A stretch of 64,000 nt of DNA from Methylobacter sp. BlB1. GTDB lineage: Bacteria; Pseudomonadota; Gammaproteobacteria; Methylococcales; Methylomonadaceae. A program made the translations under genes and the position numbers. The notes under the pieces were generated by a model that searched no databases, was not told where the DNA came from, and worked only from the letters and a program-made list of their open reading frames with translations. The stretch is from the NCBI RefSeq assembly GCF_015476545.1, contig NZ_JADMKV010000015.1, positions 21,765 through 85,764 on the forward strand, in the 5' to 3' direction. The stretch's first letter is position 1. Every line of letters starts with the position of its first letter. This document shows positions 1 through 9,500 of the stretch, in pieces.

Positions 1-2
1 GT

Positions 3-1808
3 GCGAGAATATTAAATGTCCTATTTTTTGTTGCGGCCGCGCCTTTTATTTATCTAACGGCCAGACGGGCATGCACTAGAGGTATTGCGTCAGTTATTGC
101 ATTTCTGTCCCTATTGGGGCCAATTAATAGTTATACGGCGTATTACATGCCAGAAGCGTTATATTTCTTTTCCTTTTGGCTCTTCACATGGTTTGTCTTG
201 CAGTTAGATAATTCGTCTGATTCAATGGCATGGAGCTTGGGGGGAATACTATTAGGCCTTTCTGCACTGGTTAAGCCCCACTCTCTGTTTTTCTTGCCTG
301 CAGTCGTGATATATATCTTATATGTCAGCAGAAAAAATGGAGGTGACTGGATTCTGCAGGCATTCAGGAATGCCTTCTTTTTTATTGCCTTTGTTTTTTT
401 TACGAAATTATTATTTGGTTATTTTCTTGCCGGTAAGTCCGGAATTACTATTTTTGGCCCTATGTATAGTTCAGTAGCGAGCTCTACTACATCAAATTTT
501 CAGCGCTACCTAGAACTATTCAATGTATCAGCTGAAATTCTCAAAGGGCATGTATTGGCAATTTCCTTAATGTTTGCTATGCCGATCGCTTTCGCGATTA
601 ATTCCTCATTTAATATGATAAGCTCTAAAGCAGAAGTAAAAACAGATCAAAAAATTACGTTTTATACCCTTGCGATTCTGGCTAGCCTTATTTTAGTTAC
701 TTGCCTTTTTACAGCTTCGGTTGCAAATACTGGACCATACGAGACGGCCGCCCGTCTTCATATGCGCTACTATAATTTCATGCTACCCTTGTTACTCATA
801 ATTGCTACTTCCCAGTTGTCTTTAGAGCCAATTAATGGCACGCTCAAATGGAGGGCGATTGCTGCTTTTCCAATCGGCGCTACGATTTTATATGCTGTTT
901 ATACCCATTTGATGCCCTATACACCGAGCCTTGTTGACAGCCCAGAATTACGTGGTTTTACTTCTAATTCGACTGTCTTTCATGTTTTGAGCGGAATATC
1001 TTTTGTCGCCCTTGCTGTATGGATTTACGATGCTCGAGCCGGTGCTAAATTTTTCATCTATTTATTTATGCCGCTTTCGGTGTTTTTTTCAACAACATAT
1101 GTCAATCAGGAACTTAGACAGAGACTTATCCCTGATGTTTATGACAAGGCGGGAATATTCGCTAAACAGCATTTATCTAATGAGGAAATTTCGAAGCTAT
1201 TGATTGTTGGTTCAGATCTATCTGGATTGTTCCGCTCACTGTTTTACCTTGATAGTACGCAGGCCTCATTTGAGGTAATTCCTGAAGGAACAAGCTATGA
1301 GTTATCGAAAATTCCGGTTGGCAAAGAGTGGGTTTTGGCTATTGGAGATCATTTATCGCGAAAAGAAATGCCCCTCCAATTTCCAATGAATGGTTTTACT
1401 CTGGATCGGATAGTTATTGTTGATTTCAAAAAGTCTTCATGGCCAGGCGTTATTACAAAAAGTCGTGGATTGTGCTCTGCAGAGGGATGGGGGCGATGGT
1501 CAGCAGGTGAGACTGTAGCTCTTGAGTTTGCAATGCCTTTGCCAGAAAAATTTGCGATTCAACTAGTGGCGCGCGCATTCGGACCTAATGTTGGAAAAGA
1601 ATTTATGGTCCATGTAGGTGGAATTACAAAAAACTTTAAGTTGAATGCCTCACATGAAAGAAGGGTGATTGAGTTTGTTAACTCTCAAAAAGATAAAACT
1701 ATTAAATTTGATATTCCATCTCCGGCTTCGCCTAAAGATTTGGGTTTGAGTGCCGATGAGCGAAAATTAGGTATTGCTTTTACTGAATTAAGAATTGTTC
1801 CTTTATAA
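3..1808 (+). CDS. GT-C-like polytopic membrane protein, 5' end outside window
   Basis: The reading frame is open from the window edge (first full codon at position 3), so the N-terminus is missing; a TTG at 114 is only an internal codon. About ten hydrophobic segments fill the first two thirds, with a loop containing 'LSALVKPHS', a pattern common in GT-C glycosyltransferases and dolichyl-phosphate-mannose-type transferases that use polyprenyl-linked sugars. The last ~115 residues are soluble and beta-rich ('WGRWSAGE...', then 'FGPN', then '[14 protein letters not shown]') and resemble a C-terminal domain found on membrane transferases that decorate envelope glycans (family recalled, not searched). 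It sits immediately upstream of gmd/rmd, so a role in O-antigen assembly or decoration is inferred. The gene is visibly more AT-rich than gmd. Confidence 0.6.
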   Translation, partial: ARILNVLFFVAAAPFIYLTARRACTRGIASVIAFLSLLGPINSYTAYYMPEALYFFSFWLFTWFVLQLDNSSDSMAWSLGGILLGLSALVKPHSLFFLPAVVIYILYVSRKNGGDWILQAFRNAFFFIAFVFFTKLLFGYFLAGKSGITIFGPMYSSVASSTTSNFQRYLELFNVSAEILKGHVLAISLMFAMPIAFAINSSFNMISSKAEVKTDQKITFYTLAILASLILVTCLFTASVANTGPYETAARLHMRYYNFMLPLLLIIATSQLSLEPINGTLKWRAIAAFPIGATILYAVYTHLMPYTPSLVDSPELRGFTSNSTVFHVLSGISFVALAVWIYDARAGAKFFIYLFMPLSVFFSTTYVNQELRQRLIPDVYDKAGIFAKQHLSNEEISKLLIVGSDLSGLFRSLFYLDSTQASFEVIPEGTSYELSKIPVGKEWVLAIGDHLSRKEMPLQFPMNGFTLDRIVIVDFKKSSWPGVITKSRGLCSAEGWGRWSAGETVALEFAMPLPEKFAIQLVARAFGPNVGKEFMVHVGGITKNFKLNASHERRVIEFVNSQKDKTIKFDIPSPASPKDLGLSADERKLGIAFTELRIVPL

Positions 1809-1822
1809 AGTTGGATGTAAAG

Positions 1823-2914
1823 ATGTCTAGTAATAAAAAATTAAAGAAAGCGGTTATTACAGGAATCACCGGTCAAGATGGTGCTTATCTGACGGAGTTA
1901 CTGTTGGAAAAAGGCTATACCGTCTACGGCACTTACCGCCGCACCAGTTCCGTCAACTTCTGGCGCATAGAAGAACTGGGTATCCAGAACCATCCCAATT
2001 TGCATCTGGTGGAATATGATCTGACGGATTTGGGTTCCAGCATCGCGCTGGTGCAGAAGGTGCAGCCGGATGAAATTTACAACCTGGCAGCGCAAAGCTT
2101 TGTCGGTGTGAGTTTTGAACAGCCTAGCGCCACGGCCCAGATTACCGGCATTGGTGCATTGAACTTGTTGGAAGCCATTCGTCTGGTTAATCCGAAGATC
2201 CGGTTTTATCAAGCGTCCACATCCGAGATGTTCGGTAAGGTTCAGGCCATTCCGCAGGTGGAAGATACCCCGTTTTACCCGCGCAGCCCTTATGGTGTGG
2301 CCAAGCTCTATGCGCACTGGATGACGGTCAATTACCGCGAAAGTTATGACATTTTTGGTTCCAGCGGCATTTTGTTCAACCATGAAAGCCCTTTGCGCGG
2401 CCGCGAATTCGTCACGCGCAAGATTACCGATTCAGTAGCCAAGATCAGCCTGGGTAAGCTGGATGTTCTGGAACTCGGCAATATGGATGCCAAGCGCGAT
2501 TGGGGCTTCGCAAAGGAATATGTGGAAGGCATGTGGCGTATATTGCAGGCCAATGAGCCCGATACATTCGTGCTGGCGACCAATCGCACGGAAACCGTGC
2601 GTGATTTTGTACGCATGGCGTTTAAGGCGATTAGCGTAGAACTTGAGTTTAAAGGCCAGGGCGATGAGGAATATGCTGTGATTGTAGCTATCAACTCTGA
2701 CTCCGCTCAAGGCGAGAAGGCGTTACAAGTAGGACAAACGGTGGTGCGCGTTAACCCTAGATTCTATCGCCCTGCCGAAGTGGACTTGCTGATCGGCAAT
2801 CCGGCCAAGGCCAAAGCCAAGCTGGACTGGACGCCTAAAACCACGCTGGAGCAGTTGTGTCAAATGATGGTGGAGGCTGATCTGCGCCGCAATACACAGG
2901 GGTTCTCATTTTGA
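1823..2914 (+). CDS. gmd: GDP-mannose 4,6-dehydratase
   Basis: Converts GDP-D-mannose to GDP-4-keto-6-deoxy-D-mannose, the first step to GDP-D-rhamnose, GDP-fucose or related sugars; cytoplasmic. An extended-SDR fold is visible: the NAD(P) motif G14-x2-G17-x2-G20 ('TGITGQDG'), the 'TSE' catalytic segment near residue 134, and catalytic Tyr157-x3-Lys161. At 363 residues it is typical of the family. The ATG at 1823 is preferred over an in-frame TTG at 1811 because it gives the usual short lead before the Rossmann strand. Its stop overlaps the start of rmd by 4 bp, so the two are translationally coupled and probably make GDP-D-rhamnose together. Confidence 0.93.
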   Translation: MSSNKKLKKAVITGITGQDGAYLTELLLEKGYTVYGTYRRTSSVNFWRIEELGIQNHPNLHLVEYDLTDLGSSIALVQKVQPDEIYNLAAQSFVGVSFEQPSATAQITGIGALNLLEAIRLVNPKIRFYQASTSEMFGKVQAIPQVEDTPFYPRSPYGVAKLYAHWMTVNYRESYDIFGSSGILFNHESPLRGREFVTRKITDSVAKISLGKLDVLELGNMDAKRDWGFAKEYVEGMWRILQANEPDTFVLATNRTETVRDFVRMAFKAISVELEFKGQGDEEYAVIVAINSDSAQGEKALQVGQTVVRVNPRFYRPAEVDLLIGNPAKAKAKLDWTPKTTLEQLCQMMVEADLRRNTQGFSF

Positions 2915-3759
2915 GGCTGCTGGTCACGGGCGGACAGGGTTTTACCGGGCAGCACTTTGTCAAGGCTGCCCGTGCCTGTGGGCACGAGGTTATTACTCTG
3001 CAAGCCGATCTCAAAGATCGCGAAGCAGTACGGCAGCAGGTAGTTGAAGCAGCGCCGGAAGCCGTCGTTCATCTGGCTGCGATCAGCTTCGTCGGGCACG
3101 CCGATGCCAGTGCGTTTTACGATGTCAACGTGATTGGCACGCTGAATCTGCTGGAGGCTCTGGCCGCCCTTGCGCAGCCGCTACGCAGTGTCTTGATCGC
3201 CAGCAGCGCCAATGTGTACGGTAACTGCGAGCGGTCACCCATTACGGAAGAGCAAGCGCCGGCGCCGGTCAATCATTACGCCATGAGCAAGCTGGCCATG
3301 GAGTATATGGCCAGAACTTATCTCGACAGGCTGCCGTTGTTTTTCGCGCGGCCTTTTAACTATACAGGCCCGTTGCAGGCCAAGTCGTTTGTCATTCCCA
3401 AGCTGGTCGCGCATTTTGCGCAGAAGGCAGAGGCGGTTGAGCTAGGCAATCTTGATGTGGAGCGCGAGTTTAACGATGTGCGCTTTGTCTGCGAAGCCTA
3501 TTTGCGATTGCTGCAGAAGGCTACTCCCGGCGAGGTCTATAACATCTGCTCCGGCAAGCCGGTAACGCTCAAATCCGTGATTGAGCTGTTGGGCCAGATC
3601 ACGGGTCATCAATTGCAGATCAACGTAAACCCGGCCTTTGTACGCAGCAATGAGATTCACCGCTTATGCGGCAGCCCGGCAAAGCTGGTCAGTGTTGTAG
3701 GCGATATTTCATCGCCGGCCTTGGTTGATACGCTGCGCTGGATGTTGGTCGAAAGTTGA
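2911..3759 (+). CDS. rmd: GDP-6-deoxy-D-mannose reductase (SDR)
   Basis: Likely reduces GDP-4-keto-6-deoxy-D-mannose to GDP-D-rhamnose. The sequence has the NAD(P) motif G7-x2-G10-x2-G13, a Ser-rich 'ASSANVYG' strand, and Tyr123-x3-Lys127; at 282 residues it matches Rmd-type reductases. It uses a TTG start that overlaps the gmd stop (TTGA), with an ACAGGGG Shine-Dalgarno about 8 bases upstream, which supports that start. Direct pairing with gmd is the main reason for choosing Rmd over other 4-ketoreductases. A GDP-fucose synthase would be the alternative, but those are longer. Confidence 0.8.
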   Translation: MRLLVTGGQGFTGQHFVKAARACGHEVITLQADLKDREAVRQQVVEAAPEAVVHLAAISFVGHADASAFYDVNVIGTLNLLEALAALAQPLRSVLIASSANVYGNCERSPITEEQAPAPVNHYAMSKLAMEYMARTYLDRLPLFFARPFNYTGPLQAKSFVIPKLVAHFAQKAEAVELGNLDVEREFNDVRFVCEAYLRLLQKATPGEVYNICSGKPVTLKSVIELLGQITGHQLQINVNPAFVRSNEIHRLCGSPAKLVSVVGDISSPALVDTLRWMLVES

Positions 3760-4922
3760 TGAAGGTTATTGTATCGATTGACCCGGTACGATTCCCTCTG
3801 ACAGGCATTGGGCGTTATACTTTTGAATTAGTGCGCCACCTTGCTAAGCTGGACGATGTCGGTGATCTGAGGCTGCTGTCCGGATCCGGTTTTGTGCCGT
3901 CTCTGCCAGCGGCGGCAGCGTGTGTTGACGATGGCAGAACGTCGCTGGTCAGGCAGTTAAAAAAACATCTGCTGAAAAGCCACACAGTAGTGGATCTGGC
4001 CAGTGGTTTCAGGAACTGGAGAAGGCAGCGCGCTTTGCTTGGGCTTGAGGATTTTGTCTTTCATGGGCCTAATTACTATCTGCCCAGGTTTGCCGGCGTC
4101 AATGTCAGCACTTTTCATGATCTGTCGGTGTATAGTTGGTCTCACTGCCATCCGCCGGAGCGTGTACGGTTCATGCAAAAACAGATTGCGATTTCATTGC
4201 GGAGGGCCGACATGTTAATTACGGACTCGGAATTTACCCGGCAGGAAGTCGCGCAGCATTTCTCCTGGCCGCTCGATAAAATTCGCAGCGTATCGTTGGC
4301 CAGCAGTCCGGAGTTTTATCCTCGCAGTCAGACCGAATGGTCTGCAACAGGTGCTCGCTATGGTTTAACCATGGGTGGATATACGCTTTTTGCAGGGACC
4401 ATAGAGCCCCGTAAGAATCTGGATGTCCTGCTCGATGCTTATGGGTTACTGCCTCTGAACTTGCGGCAGCGATGGCCGTTGGTTATGACGGGCTATCAAG
4501 GCTGGCAAAGCGAAAAACTGCATGAACGCATCAAGGCGGCTAGCCGTGAGGGCTGGGTACGTTACTTAGGCTATGTGCCTGCCGAGGATTTGCCCTTGCT
4601 TTATGCCGGCGCCCGTCTGTTTGCATTTCCTTCGCTGTATGAGGGTTTTGGCTTGCCGATACTGGAGGCGATGGCTTCCGGAGTGCCGGTGGTCTGCTCA
4701 AATGCTTCTTCCTTGCCCGAGGTCGCGGGCGATGCGGCCGGCATGTGCGAAGCAATGGATGTGGATAGTCTGTCGGGACTGATCGCGGCAGGGCTGGAAG
4801 ACGACATCTGGCGTAACAGTTCGATTGAAAAAGGACTGGCCCGGGCCGATGGATTCAGTTGGCAGCGTTGCGCCGAAGAAACGGTTGCAGTTTACCGTGA
4901 AGCAATCAGTGCCAGATCTTAG
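3759..4922 (+). CDS. Glycosyltransferase family 4 (mannosyl/rhamnosyltransferase-like)
   Basis: A GT-B fold transferase of about 387 residues. The N-terminal half has the acceptor-side 'GIGRYTFEL' loop; the C-terminal half has the GT4 nucleotide-sugar pattern '[11 protein letters not shown]' and '[19 protein letters not shown]', including the E-x7-E motif. Family members such as WbpY/WbpZ-type D-rhamnosyltransferases use GDP-sugars. Because it directly follows gmd-rmd, a GDP-D-rhamnose donor is a reasonable inference. The ATG at 3759 overlaps the rmd stop by one base (TGATG); an in-frame TTG one codon earlier is less likely. It probably acts at the cytoplasmic face of the inner membrane. Confidence 0.85.
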   Translation: MKVIVSIDPVRFPLTGIGRYTFELVRHLAKLDDVGDLRLLSGSGFVPSLPAAAACVDDGRTSLVRQLKKHLLKSHTVVDLASGFRNWRRQRALLGLEDFVFHGPNYYLPRFAGVNVSTFHDLSVYSWSHCHPPERVRFMQKQIAISLRRADMLITDSEFTRQEVAQHFSWPLDKIRSVSLASSPEFYPRSQTEWSATGARYGLTMGGYTLFAGTIEPRKNLDVLLDAYGLLPLNLRQRWPLVMTGYQGWQSEKLHERIKAASREGWVRYLGYVPAEDLPLLYAGARLFAFPSLYEGFGLPILEAMASGVPVVCSNASSLPEVAGDAAGMCEAMDVDSLSGLIAAGLEDDIWRNSSIEKGLARADGFSWQRCAEETVAVYREAISARS

Positions 4923-5022
4923 CTTCTAAAATAACGTAGGAACAGTTGCTGAAATACCGTAATGAAAAAAGCAGTTGCTGATCTGGCACAGGGATGTGAT
5001 AGGCTATGACCATATAGCATTG

Positions 5023-5051
5023 GCTATCTGCACTACATTTACATAGATAGC
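5023..5051. other. Intergenic hairpin between two GT4 genes
   Basis: A 7-bp perfect inverted repeat (GCTATCT at 5023-5029, AGATAGC at 5045-5051) lies in the 179-bp gap between two glycosyltransferase genes. There is no T-tract after it, so it is not a clear terminator. The gap also carries a 10-base direct repeat, CAGTTGCTGA, near 4945 and 4973. No convincing promoter was found here. Confidence 0.3.
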
Positions 5052-5101
5052 TGTCACCGGTTTCTATTTTTGCGAGTTAATCGATTGCAACAGGCGTTTT
5101 A

Positions 5102-6253
5102 ATGAAAGTTCTTCATGTTTATAGAACTTATTTTCCCGATACCCAGGGCGGTCTGGAAGAAGTTATTCGGCAGATCTGCCGTAATACCAAATGCCATAAT
5201 GTGGAAAGCAGGGTTTTTACCCTAAGTCCGCAATCGGGGCAATCTGTCATATCGAGAAAAGAGGCCGATGTTTACCGTTTTAACCGGACCTTTGAAATTG
5301 CTTCATGCAGTGTGTCTATCAGTGCATTGTCAGGCTTCAAGCAATTGGTGGAATGGGCGGATATTGTGCATTATCATTTTCCCTGGCCTTTTGCCGACTT
5401 GCTTCATTTGTTAGGGCAAGTCAAGAAGCCCTCGATTGTTACTTATCATTCCGATATTGTCAGGCAGAAGGGTTGGTTAACGTTATACCGTCCCTTAAAG
5501 CAGTATTTTCTTACGCACGTTGACTGTATCGTTTCAACCTCGCCCAATTACTTTGCAACGAGCGATGTCCTGGGGACTTTTTCCGAAAAAGTGGAGATTA
5601 TTCCTATCGGATTGGATGACGCCAGCTATCCGGTTGTAGATGCCGAACAGATGGAATCCGTTCGGGCGCAATGCGGGGAAGGTTTCTTTCTATTTATAGG
5701 CGTGCTTCGTTATTACAAAGGACTGCGTATTCTGCTTGAAGCCATTAAAAATACGGCATTGCGGGTCGTCATCGTCGGTTCGGGACCGATAGAGAATGAA
5801 TTGCGGCAGCAGGCCAATGAACTGGGTTTAGAAAATGTCCAGTTTCTGGGCTACGTCAGCGATGAAGAAAAAGTCGCACTGATTCGATTATCAAGAGCAA
5901 TTGTTTTTCCTTCTTATCTACGCTCGGAAGCCTTTGGCGTCACTTTGCTGGAAGGCGCCATGTTTGGCAAGCCCCTGATTTCTGCGGAAATCGGCACAGG
6001 CACCAGCTATGTCAATAGTGACAAGGAAACGGGTTTTGTAGTGCCGCCATCCGATTCAAGACGGTTACGCGAAGCCATGGAAAAACTGGATCAGGATGAG
6101 CAGCTGGCTAAACGCATGGGACAAGCGGCACGAGAAAGATATGAAAAATTGTTTACTGGGAAAAGAATGGGTGAACAATATGTGCAGTTGTATAAGAAAT
6201 TGCTGGCCGAAGTGGTTTACGCCAAACCAGAGGCACAATCTAAAATAATCTAG
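5102..6253 (+). CDS. Glycosyltransferase family 4
   Basis: A 383-residue GT-B enzyme. The N-terminus reads 'HVYRTYFPDTQGG', the donor-side Gly-rich opening typical of WbpZ/RfaB/PimB-like GT4 proteins; 'VTYHSD' follows in the acceptor domain. The C-terminal domain has 'FIGVLRYYKGL' and the E-x7-E region 'SEAFGVTLLEGAMFG'. It is predicted to add one sugar to the lipid-linked O-unit or chain at the cytoplasmic membrane. The donor cannot be read from the sequence. It stands apart from its neighbours by 179 bp upstream and 164 bp downstream, so it may not be strictly co-translated with them. Confidence 0.85.
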   Translation: MKVLHVYRTYFPDTQGGLEEVIRQICRNTKCHNVESRVFTLSPQSGQSVISRKEADVYRFNRTFEIASCSVSISALSGFKQLVEWADIVHYHFPWPFADLLHLLGQVKKPSIVTYHSDIVRQKGWLTLYRPLKQYFLTHVDCIVSTSPNYFATSDVLGTFSEKVEIIPIGLDDASYPVVDAEQMESVRAQCGEGFFLFIGVLRYYKGLRILLEAIKNTALRVVIVGSGPIENELRQQANELGLENVQFLGYVSDEEKVALIRLSRAIVFPSYLRSEAFGVTLLEGAMFGKPLISAEIGTGTSYVNSDKETGFVVPPSDSRRLREAMEKLDQDEQLAKRMGQAARERYEKLFTGKRMGEQYVQLYKKLLAEVVYAKPEAQSKII

Positions 6254-6289
6254 GCAGGGTAAGTGTCAGACATCCACCAAGAGAACTAC

Positions 6290-6421
6290 ATGTCATTTTA
6301 TCAAGGTTTCAACCACAATACCGGCAGTCAGGCGGCGGATCTGGGTATTGAATTTACAATCAACGGTATCATCTGCTTGATTCAGGCTATACCTTTGAAA
6401 CAAACCGGGACATGCCCATGA
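6290..6421 (+). other. Possible 43-codon ORF or remnant before the export permease
   Basis: An ATG at 6290, preceded by AAGAGA, opens 43 codons that end at TGA 6419-6421, overlapping the ATG of the permease as ATGA. The product is not recognised. The tight overlap could reflect coupling, or the stretch may be the remnant of a lost gene. This is weak evidence, listed because the ATPase expected beside the permease is missing. Confidence 0.15.
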
Positions 6422-7251
6422 ATCCATATGCCGTGCAATCCGCATCACCCAAGGCGCTGGCACGAAGCCTATGGTGTAACCGGCAGCTTATCAGGCAAAT
6501 GACCGTGCGCGAAGTAGTCGGGCGCTATAAAGGTTCTGTCATGGGACTGTTTTGGTCGTTTCTCAATCCCGTGTTCATGCTGGTGGTATATACCTTTGTT
6601 TTCTCGGTTGTCTTTAAAGCCCGTTGGGGCGTGGGAGGCGCGGAGGAAACCAAAACCCAGTTTGCCGTGGTGTTGTTTGTCGGCATGATTGTGCATGGGC
6701 TGTTTGCCGAAGTGCTCAATCGCGCGCCTGGCTTGATTCTGGCCAATGCCAATTATGTCAAAAAGGTGGTGTTTCCGCTGGAGATATTGCCTATTGTCAG
6801 CATGGGAGGGGCGCTGTTTCACAGTTTGGTCAGTTTGAGCGTGCTGCTTGCCGCGTTTGTTATATTTAACGGCTATCTGCATTGGACGGTAATTTTCATT
6901 CCATTCGTATTGCTGCCTCTGGTTATCCTCGCCCTGGGCCTTGCCTGGATGCTCGCTTCTCTGGGGGTATTCCTTCGGGATGTCGGGCAAACCATCGGCA
7001 TCATTACCACGGTAATGATGTTTTTATCGCCGGTGTTTTTTCCTGTTACGGCCTTGCCGGAACAATACCGTCCCGTCATCATGGCCAATCCGCTCACTTT
7101 TATTATCGAGCAGTCGCGTGATGTGCTCATTTGGGGACGATTGCCTGATTGGACCAGCTTGGGTGTGTATATGTTAGTCGCTAGTGTTATAGCCTGGGCA
7201 GGTTATATCTGGTTTCAAAGGACCAGAAAGGGTTTTGCCGATGTGCTCTGA
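6418..7251 (+). CDS. wzm: ABC-2 polysaccharide export permease, Wzm type
   Basis: Inner-membrane channel subunit of an ABC transporter that moves undecaprenyl-linked O-polysaccharide or teichoic-acid-like glycans to the periplasm. The short cytoplasmic N-terminus has the conserved 'REVVGRYKGSVMGLFWSFLNP' type signature, and about six membrane helices follow over 277 residues, typical of Wzm/TagG. The ATG at 6418 is chosen because a CGGGA element lies 7 bases upstream; ATG 6412 would sit too close to it. No wzt ATPase gene occurs in this window next to it, which is unusual because Wzm cannot energise transport alone. The ATPase may be encoded elsewhere, or this system may be decaying. Confidence 0.85.
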   Translation: MNPYAVQSASPKALARSLWCNRQLIRQMTVREVVGRYKGSVMGLFWSFLNPVFMLVVYTFVFSVVFKARWGVGGAEETKTQFAVVLFVGMIVHGLFAEVLNRAPGLILANANYVKKVVFPLEILPIVSMGGALFHSLVSLSVLLAAFVIFNGYLHWTVIFIPFVLLPLVILALGLAWMLASLGVFLRDVGQTIGIITTVMMFLSPVFFPVTALPEQYRPVIMANPLTFIIEQSRDVLIWGRLPDWTSLGVYMLVASVIAWAGYIWFQRTRKGFADVL

Positions 7252-7535
7252 TCTGCGGGATGTCGTTTATTCACTGACGCTACACAACGGTAGGGGTAGG
7301 CATTCCGGCGGGGCAAAATGCATAAGTCCTGATAGTCTCTAATTTAATGGCAGTGATATACTTCACAATTGCACAGATAGGGCAAAGTTATTCTGTGGGT
7401 AAAGTGGCTACTATTTGAATAATGGTGGCACTCTAATCAATCGAAGCTCACTGCATCAGTGAGCAAGATTTGACAATTAATTAAATAATCAAATTATTCC
7501 TGCAAGACAATGCAGCGGAGAGAAGTTCGAGGTCG
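7252..7535. promoter_or_regulatory. Intergenic region with hairpin and -35-like TTGACA
   Basis: This 284-bp gap takes the place where wzt would normally lie and shows no coding remnant I can recognise. It contains a perfect 7-bp hairpin (GCTCACT 7446-7452, AGTGAGC 7458-7464) and a consensus -35 hexamer TTGACA at 7469-7474. The -10 about 17 bases on (ATTATT) is poor. A weak promoter for the following GT2 gene is possible. Confidence 0.3.
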
Positions 7536-8444
7536 ATGAGTAACCAACTTGATGCTGTGACCCTGGTGACTGTCAATTATAATGCGGGCGATATGCTTTT
7601 GAGCTGTATTCGTTCCGCGGCAGGTCAAGTCGGGGAAATCATTGTTGTGGATAATGCTTCCTCCGACCAAAGCCTGGCGAACTTGAGCGCCCAGGATGAG
7701 TTGTTGGGAACCGTCAAAATTATCCGGAATTCACGAAATCTGGGATTTGCCGCAGCTTGCAATATCGGAATGCAGGCTGCCAAAGGCGACTACATATTGT
7801 TTCTTAATCCGGACTGTGAGCTTAATCCCGATGCCATTCAAGCCATGCTGGACGTGTTCCATGAGTGTGCCGAGGCCGGCATGGCAGGCGGATTGCTGAT
7901 TGGTCCCGATGGCAGGGAGCAGGGCGGCGGAAGGCGGGCCATTCCCACACCTTGGCGCTCTTTTGTAAGAGCCTTCGGTTTATCTCGATTTGAGCACCGC
8001 TGGCCAAAACTGTTTTTTGATTTTCATCTGAATAAGCAGCCGTTGCCGGTTCATCCTGTCGAAATAGAAGCTATCTCCGGGGCTTGCATGCTGGTCAAAC
8101 GCAAAGCGATTGAAGATGTCGGGTTGTGGGATGAGGCATATTTCCTGCATTGCGAAGATCTGGACTGGTGCATGCGCTTTCGTCAGAAAAAATGGAAGAT
8201 TCTATTTGTGCCGGATGCGCACGTGGTTCATCACAAGGGCATGTGTAGTCGCTCGCGTCCCATATTTGTGGAATGGCACAAGCATAAAGGCATGATGCGC
8301 TTTTACCGTAAGTTTTTCAGCCATCAATATCCAAGGCCTTTAATGTGGCTGGTCGGCGCGGGTATCGGCCTGCGGTTCAGCATGCTGGTTGTTTATTTTA
8401 CCAGTTGTCATATTGTGCATCGTCTGAGGTTGTTGAATGGATAA
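7536..8444 (+). CDS. Glycosyltransferase family 2, rhamnosyltransferase (WbbL)-like
   Basis: A 302-residue GT-A enzyme. It opens with 'TLVTVNYNAGD', then 'IIVVDNASSD' (nucleotide-binding) and the metal-binding 'FLNPDCEL' region in place of a canonical DXD. It has 'GACMLVKRKA' and the catalytic-base region 'FLHCEDLDWCMR', the usual hallmarks of WbbL/RfbF-type rhamnosyltransferases. A hydrophobic segment near the C-terminus suggests membrane association. The substrate is inferred from the family only; a dTDP- or GDP-rhamnose donor would fit the locus. Its stop overlaps the next start by 8 bp, so the two are probably co-translated. Confidence 0.82.
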   Translation: MSNQLDAVTLVTVNYNAGDMLLSCIRSAAGQVGEIIVVDNASSDQSLANLSAQDELLGTVKIIRNSRNLGFAAACNIGMQAAKGDYILFLNPDCELNPDAIQAMLDVFHECAEAGMAGGLLIGPDGREQGGGRRAIPTPWRSFVRAFGLSRFEHRWPKLFFDFHLNKQPLPVHPVEIEAISGACMLVKRKAIEDVGLWDEAYFLHCEDLDWCMRFRQKKWKILFVPDAHVVHHKGMCSRSRPIFVEWHKHKGMMRFYRKFFSHQYPRPLMWLVGAGIGLRFSMLVVYFTSCHIVHRLRLLNG

Positions 8445-9327
8445 GCAGCAAGTAGGGATTATTGGTGCGACCAGCTTTGTCGGAGAATGTCTCCTGGATA
8501 GATTGGCAGGGCTGGATGTCGAGATGACGGCATTTTCGCGCAAACCTCAGAAAATCACCCCTGATCGTCATGCATCAAAACTAAGTTGGCGTGTTTTAGA
8601 TGAGAACGCGGCCGATCCGGTGGCCACGCCTTATTCTGTTGAAACGCGAGCAATTGAAAATTGGGTCAGCCTGGGACCTATCTGGGTTTTGCCAGCGTTG
8701 TTTCCGATGCTGGAAGCCTATGGTATTCGCCGTATCGTGGCGTTGAGTTCAACCAGTCGCTTTACCAAAAAGACATCCAGGGATGCATCGGAGCAGGCGC
8801 TGGCCGAGCATCTGATCAGTGGTGAAGAAAGCTTGAAAGCTTGGGCTGAAAAACAAGGCGTGGAATGGGTCATTATCCAGCCGACCATGATCTATGGCTA
8901 TGGCAAGGACAGGAACATTGCCAGGATAGCGCATTTTATCGAGCGCTTCGGCTTTTTTCCCTTGCTTGGCAAAGCTACAGGCAAGCGGCAGCCGGTGCAT
9001 GTTGAGGATGTCGTTGATGCCTGCTGTTCGGCGCTTTTTTCAGAGCGGGCGCTAAACCGCGCTTATGTTGTGTCGGGTAAAGAACGGCTGACTTACCGGG
9101 CAATGGTTGAGCGCATATTTTTATCAATCGGAAAACCGCCTGTTTTGTTGTCGCTGCCATTAGGCGTGTTTCAATATGCCGTCATGTGTTTGCGGGTCCT
9201 GCCCCGATTCAAGTCGCTGACCGTTGAAATGGCGTCTCGCATGAATCAGGATATGGTTTTCGATCATGAAGAGGCGGCACAGGATCTGGGGTTTAAGCCT
9301 AGAGGTTTTTTAGACAGCAAAGGCTGA
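8437..9327 (+). CDS. NAD-dependent epimerase/dehydratase-like SDR protein
   Basis: A 296-residue Rossmann protein with an N-terminal 'GIIGATSFVGE' dinucleotide-binding loop, 'VALSSTS', and a 'PTMIYGYGKD' segment like extended SDRs. The usual catalytic Tyr-x3-Lys is not visible after the Ser-Thr-Ser strand; the position carries a Thr/Lys-rich stretch instead. It may therefore be an atypical SDR or a binding protein rather than an epimerase. It overlaps the upstream GT2 gene by 8 bp. Such proteins often sit next to polyprenyl-phosphate sugar enzymes. The exact reaction cannot be assigned. Confidence 0.7.
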   Translation: MDKQQVGIIGATSFVGECLLDRLAGLDVEMTAFSRKPQKITPDRHASKLSWRVLDENAADPVATPYSVETRAIENWVSLGPIWVLPALFPMLEAYGIRRIVALSSTSRFTKKTSRDASEQALAEHLISGEESLKAWAEKQGVEWVIIQPTMIYGYGKDRNIARIAHFIERFGFFPLLGKATGKRQPVHVEDVVDACCSALFSERALNRAYVVSGKERLTYRAMVERIFLSIGKPPVLLSLPLGVFQYAVMCLRVLPRFKSLTVEMASRMNQDMVFDHEEAAQDLGFKPRGFLDSKG

Positions 9328-9437
9328 CGGCTCAACGGGTTATCAACCCAAGGTTGCGCTTGCTCTGGATCCTTGGCTTTGCCAAACTTCGGCGTACCCA
9401 TAGCCGCTATTCGGGCCAGGCATGGCAGTCATCAAAC

Positions 9438-9456
9438 GAATGGATGTTGTCCATTC
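9438..9456. other. Short intergenic hairpin
   Basis: Perfect 7-bp inverted repeat GAATGGA/TCCATTC with a 5-base loop, 45 bases before the flippase start. No T-tract follows. The rest of the 173-bp gap shows nothing recognisable. Confidence 0.25.
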
Positions 9457-9500
9457 AGCCTGAAAATAGTCCAATTTTTGATATAACATCTTAAATAGCA

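Noticed and set aside
4923..5101. Promoter before the second GT4 gene
   Set aside because: TTGCTG and TATAGC-like hexamers occur, but none is paired at 16-18 bases spacing.
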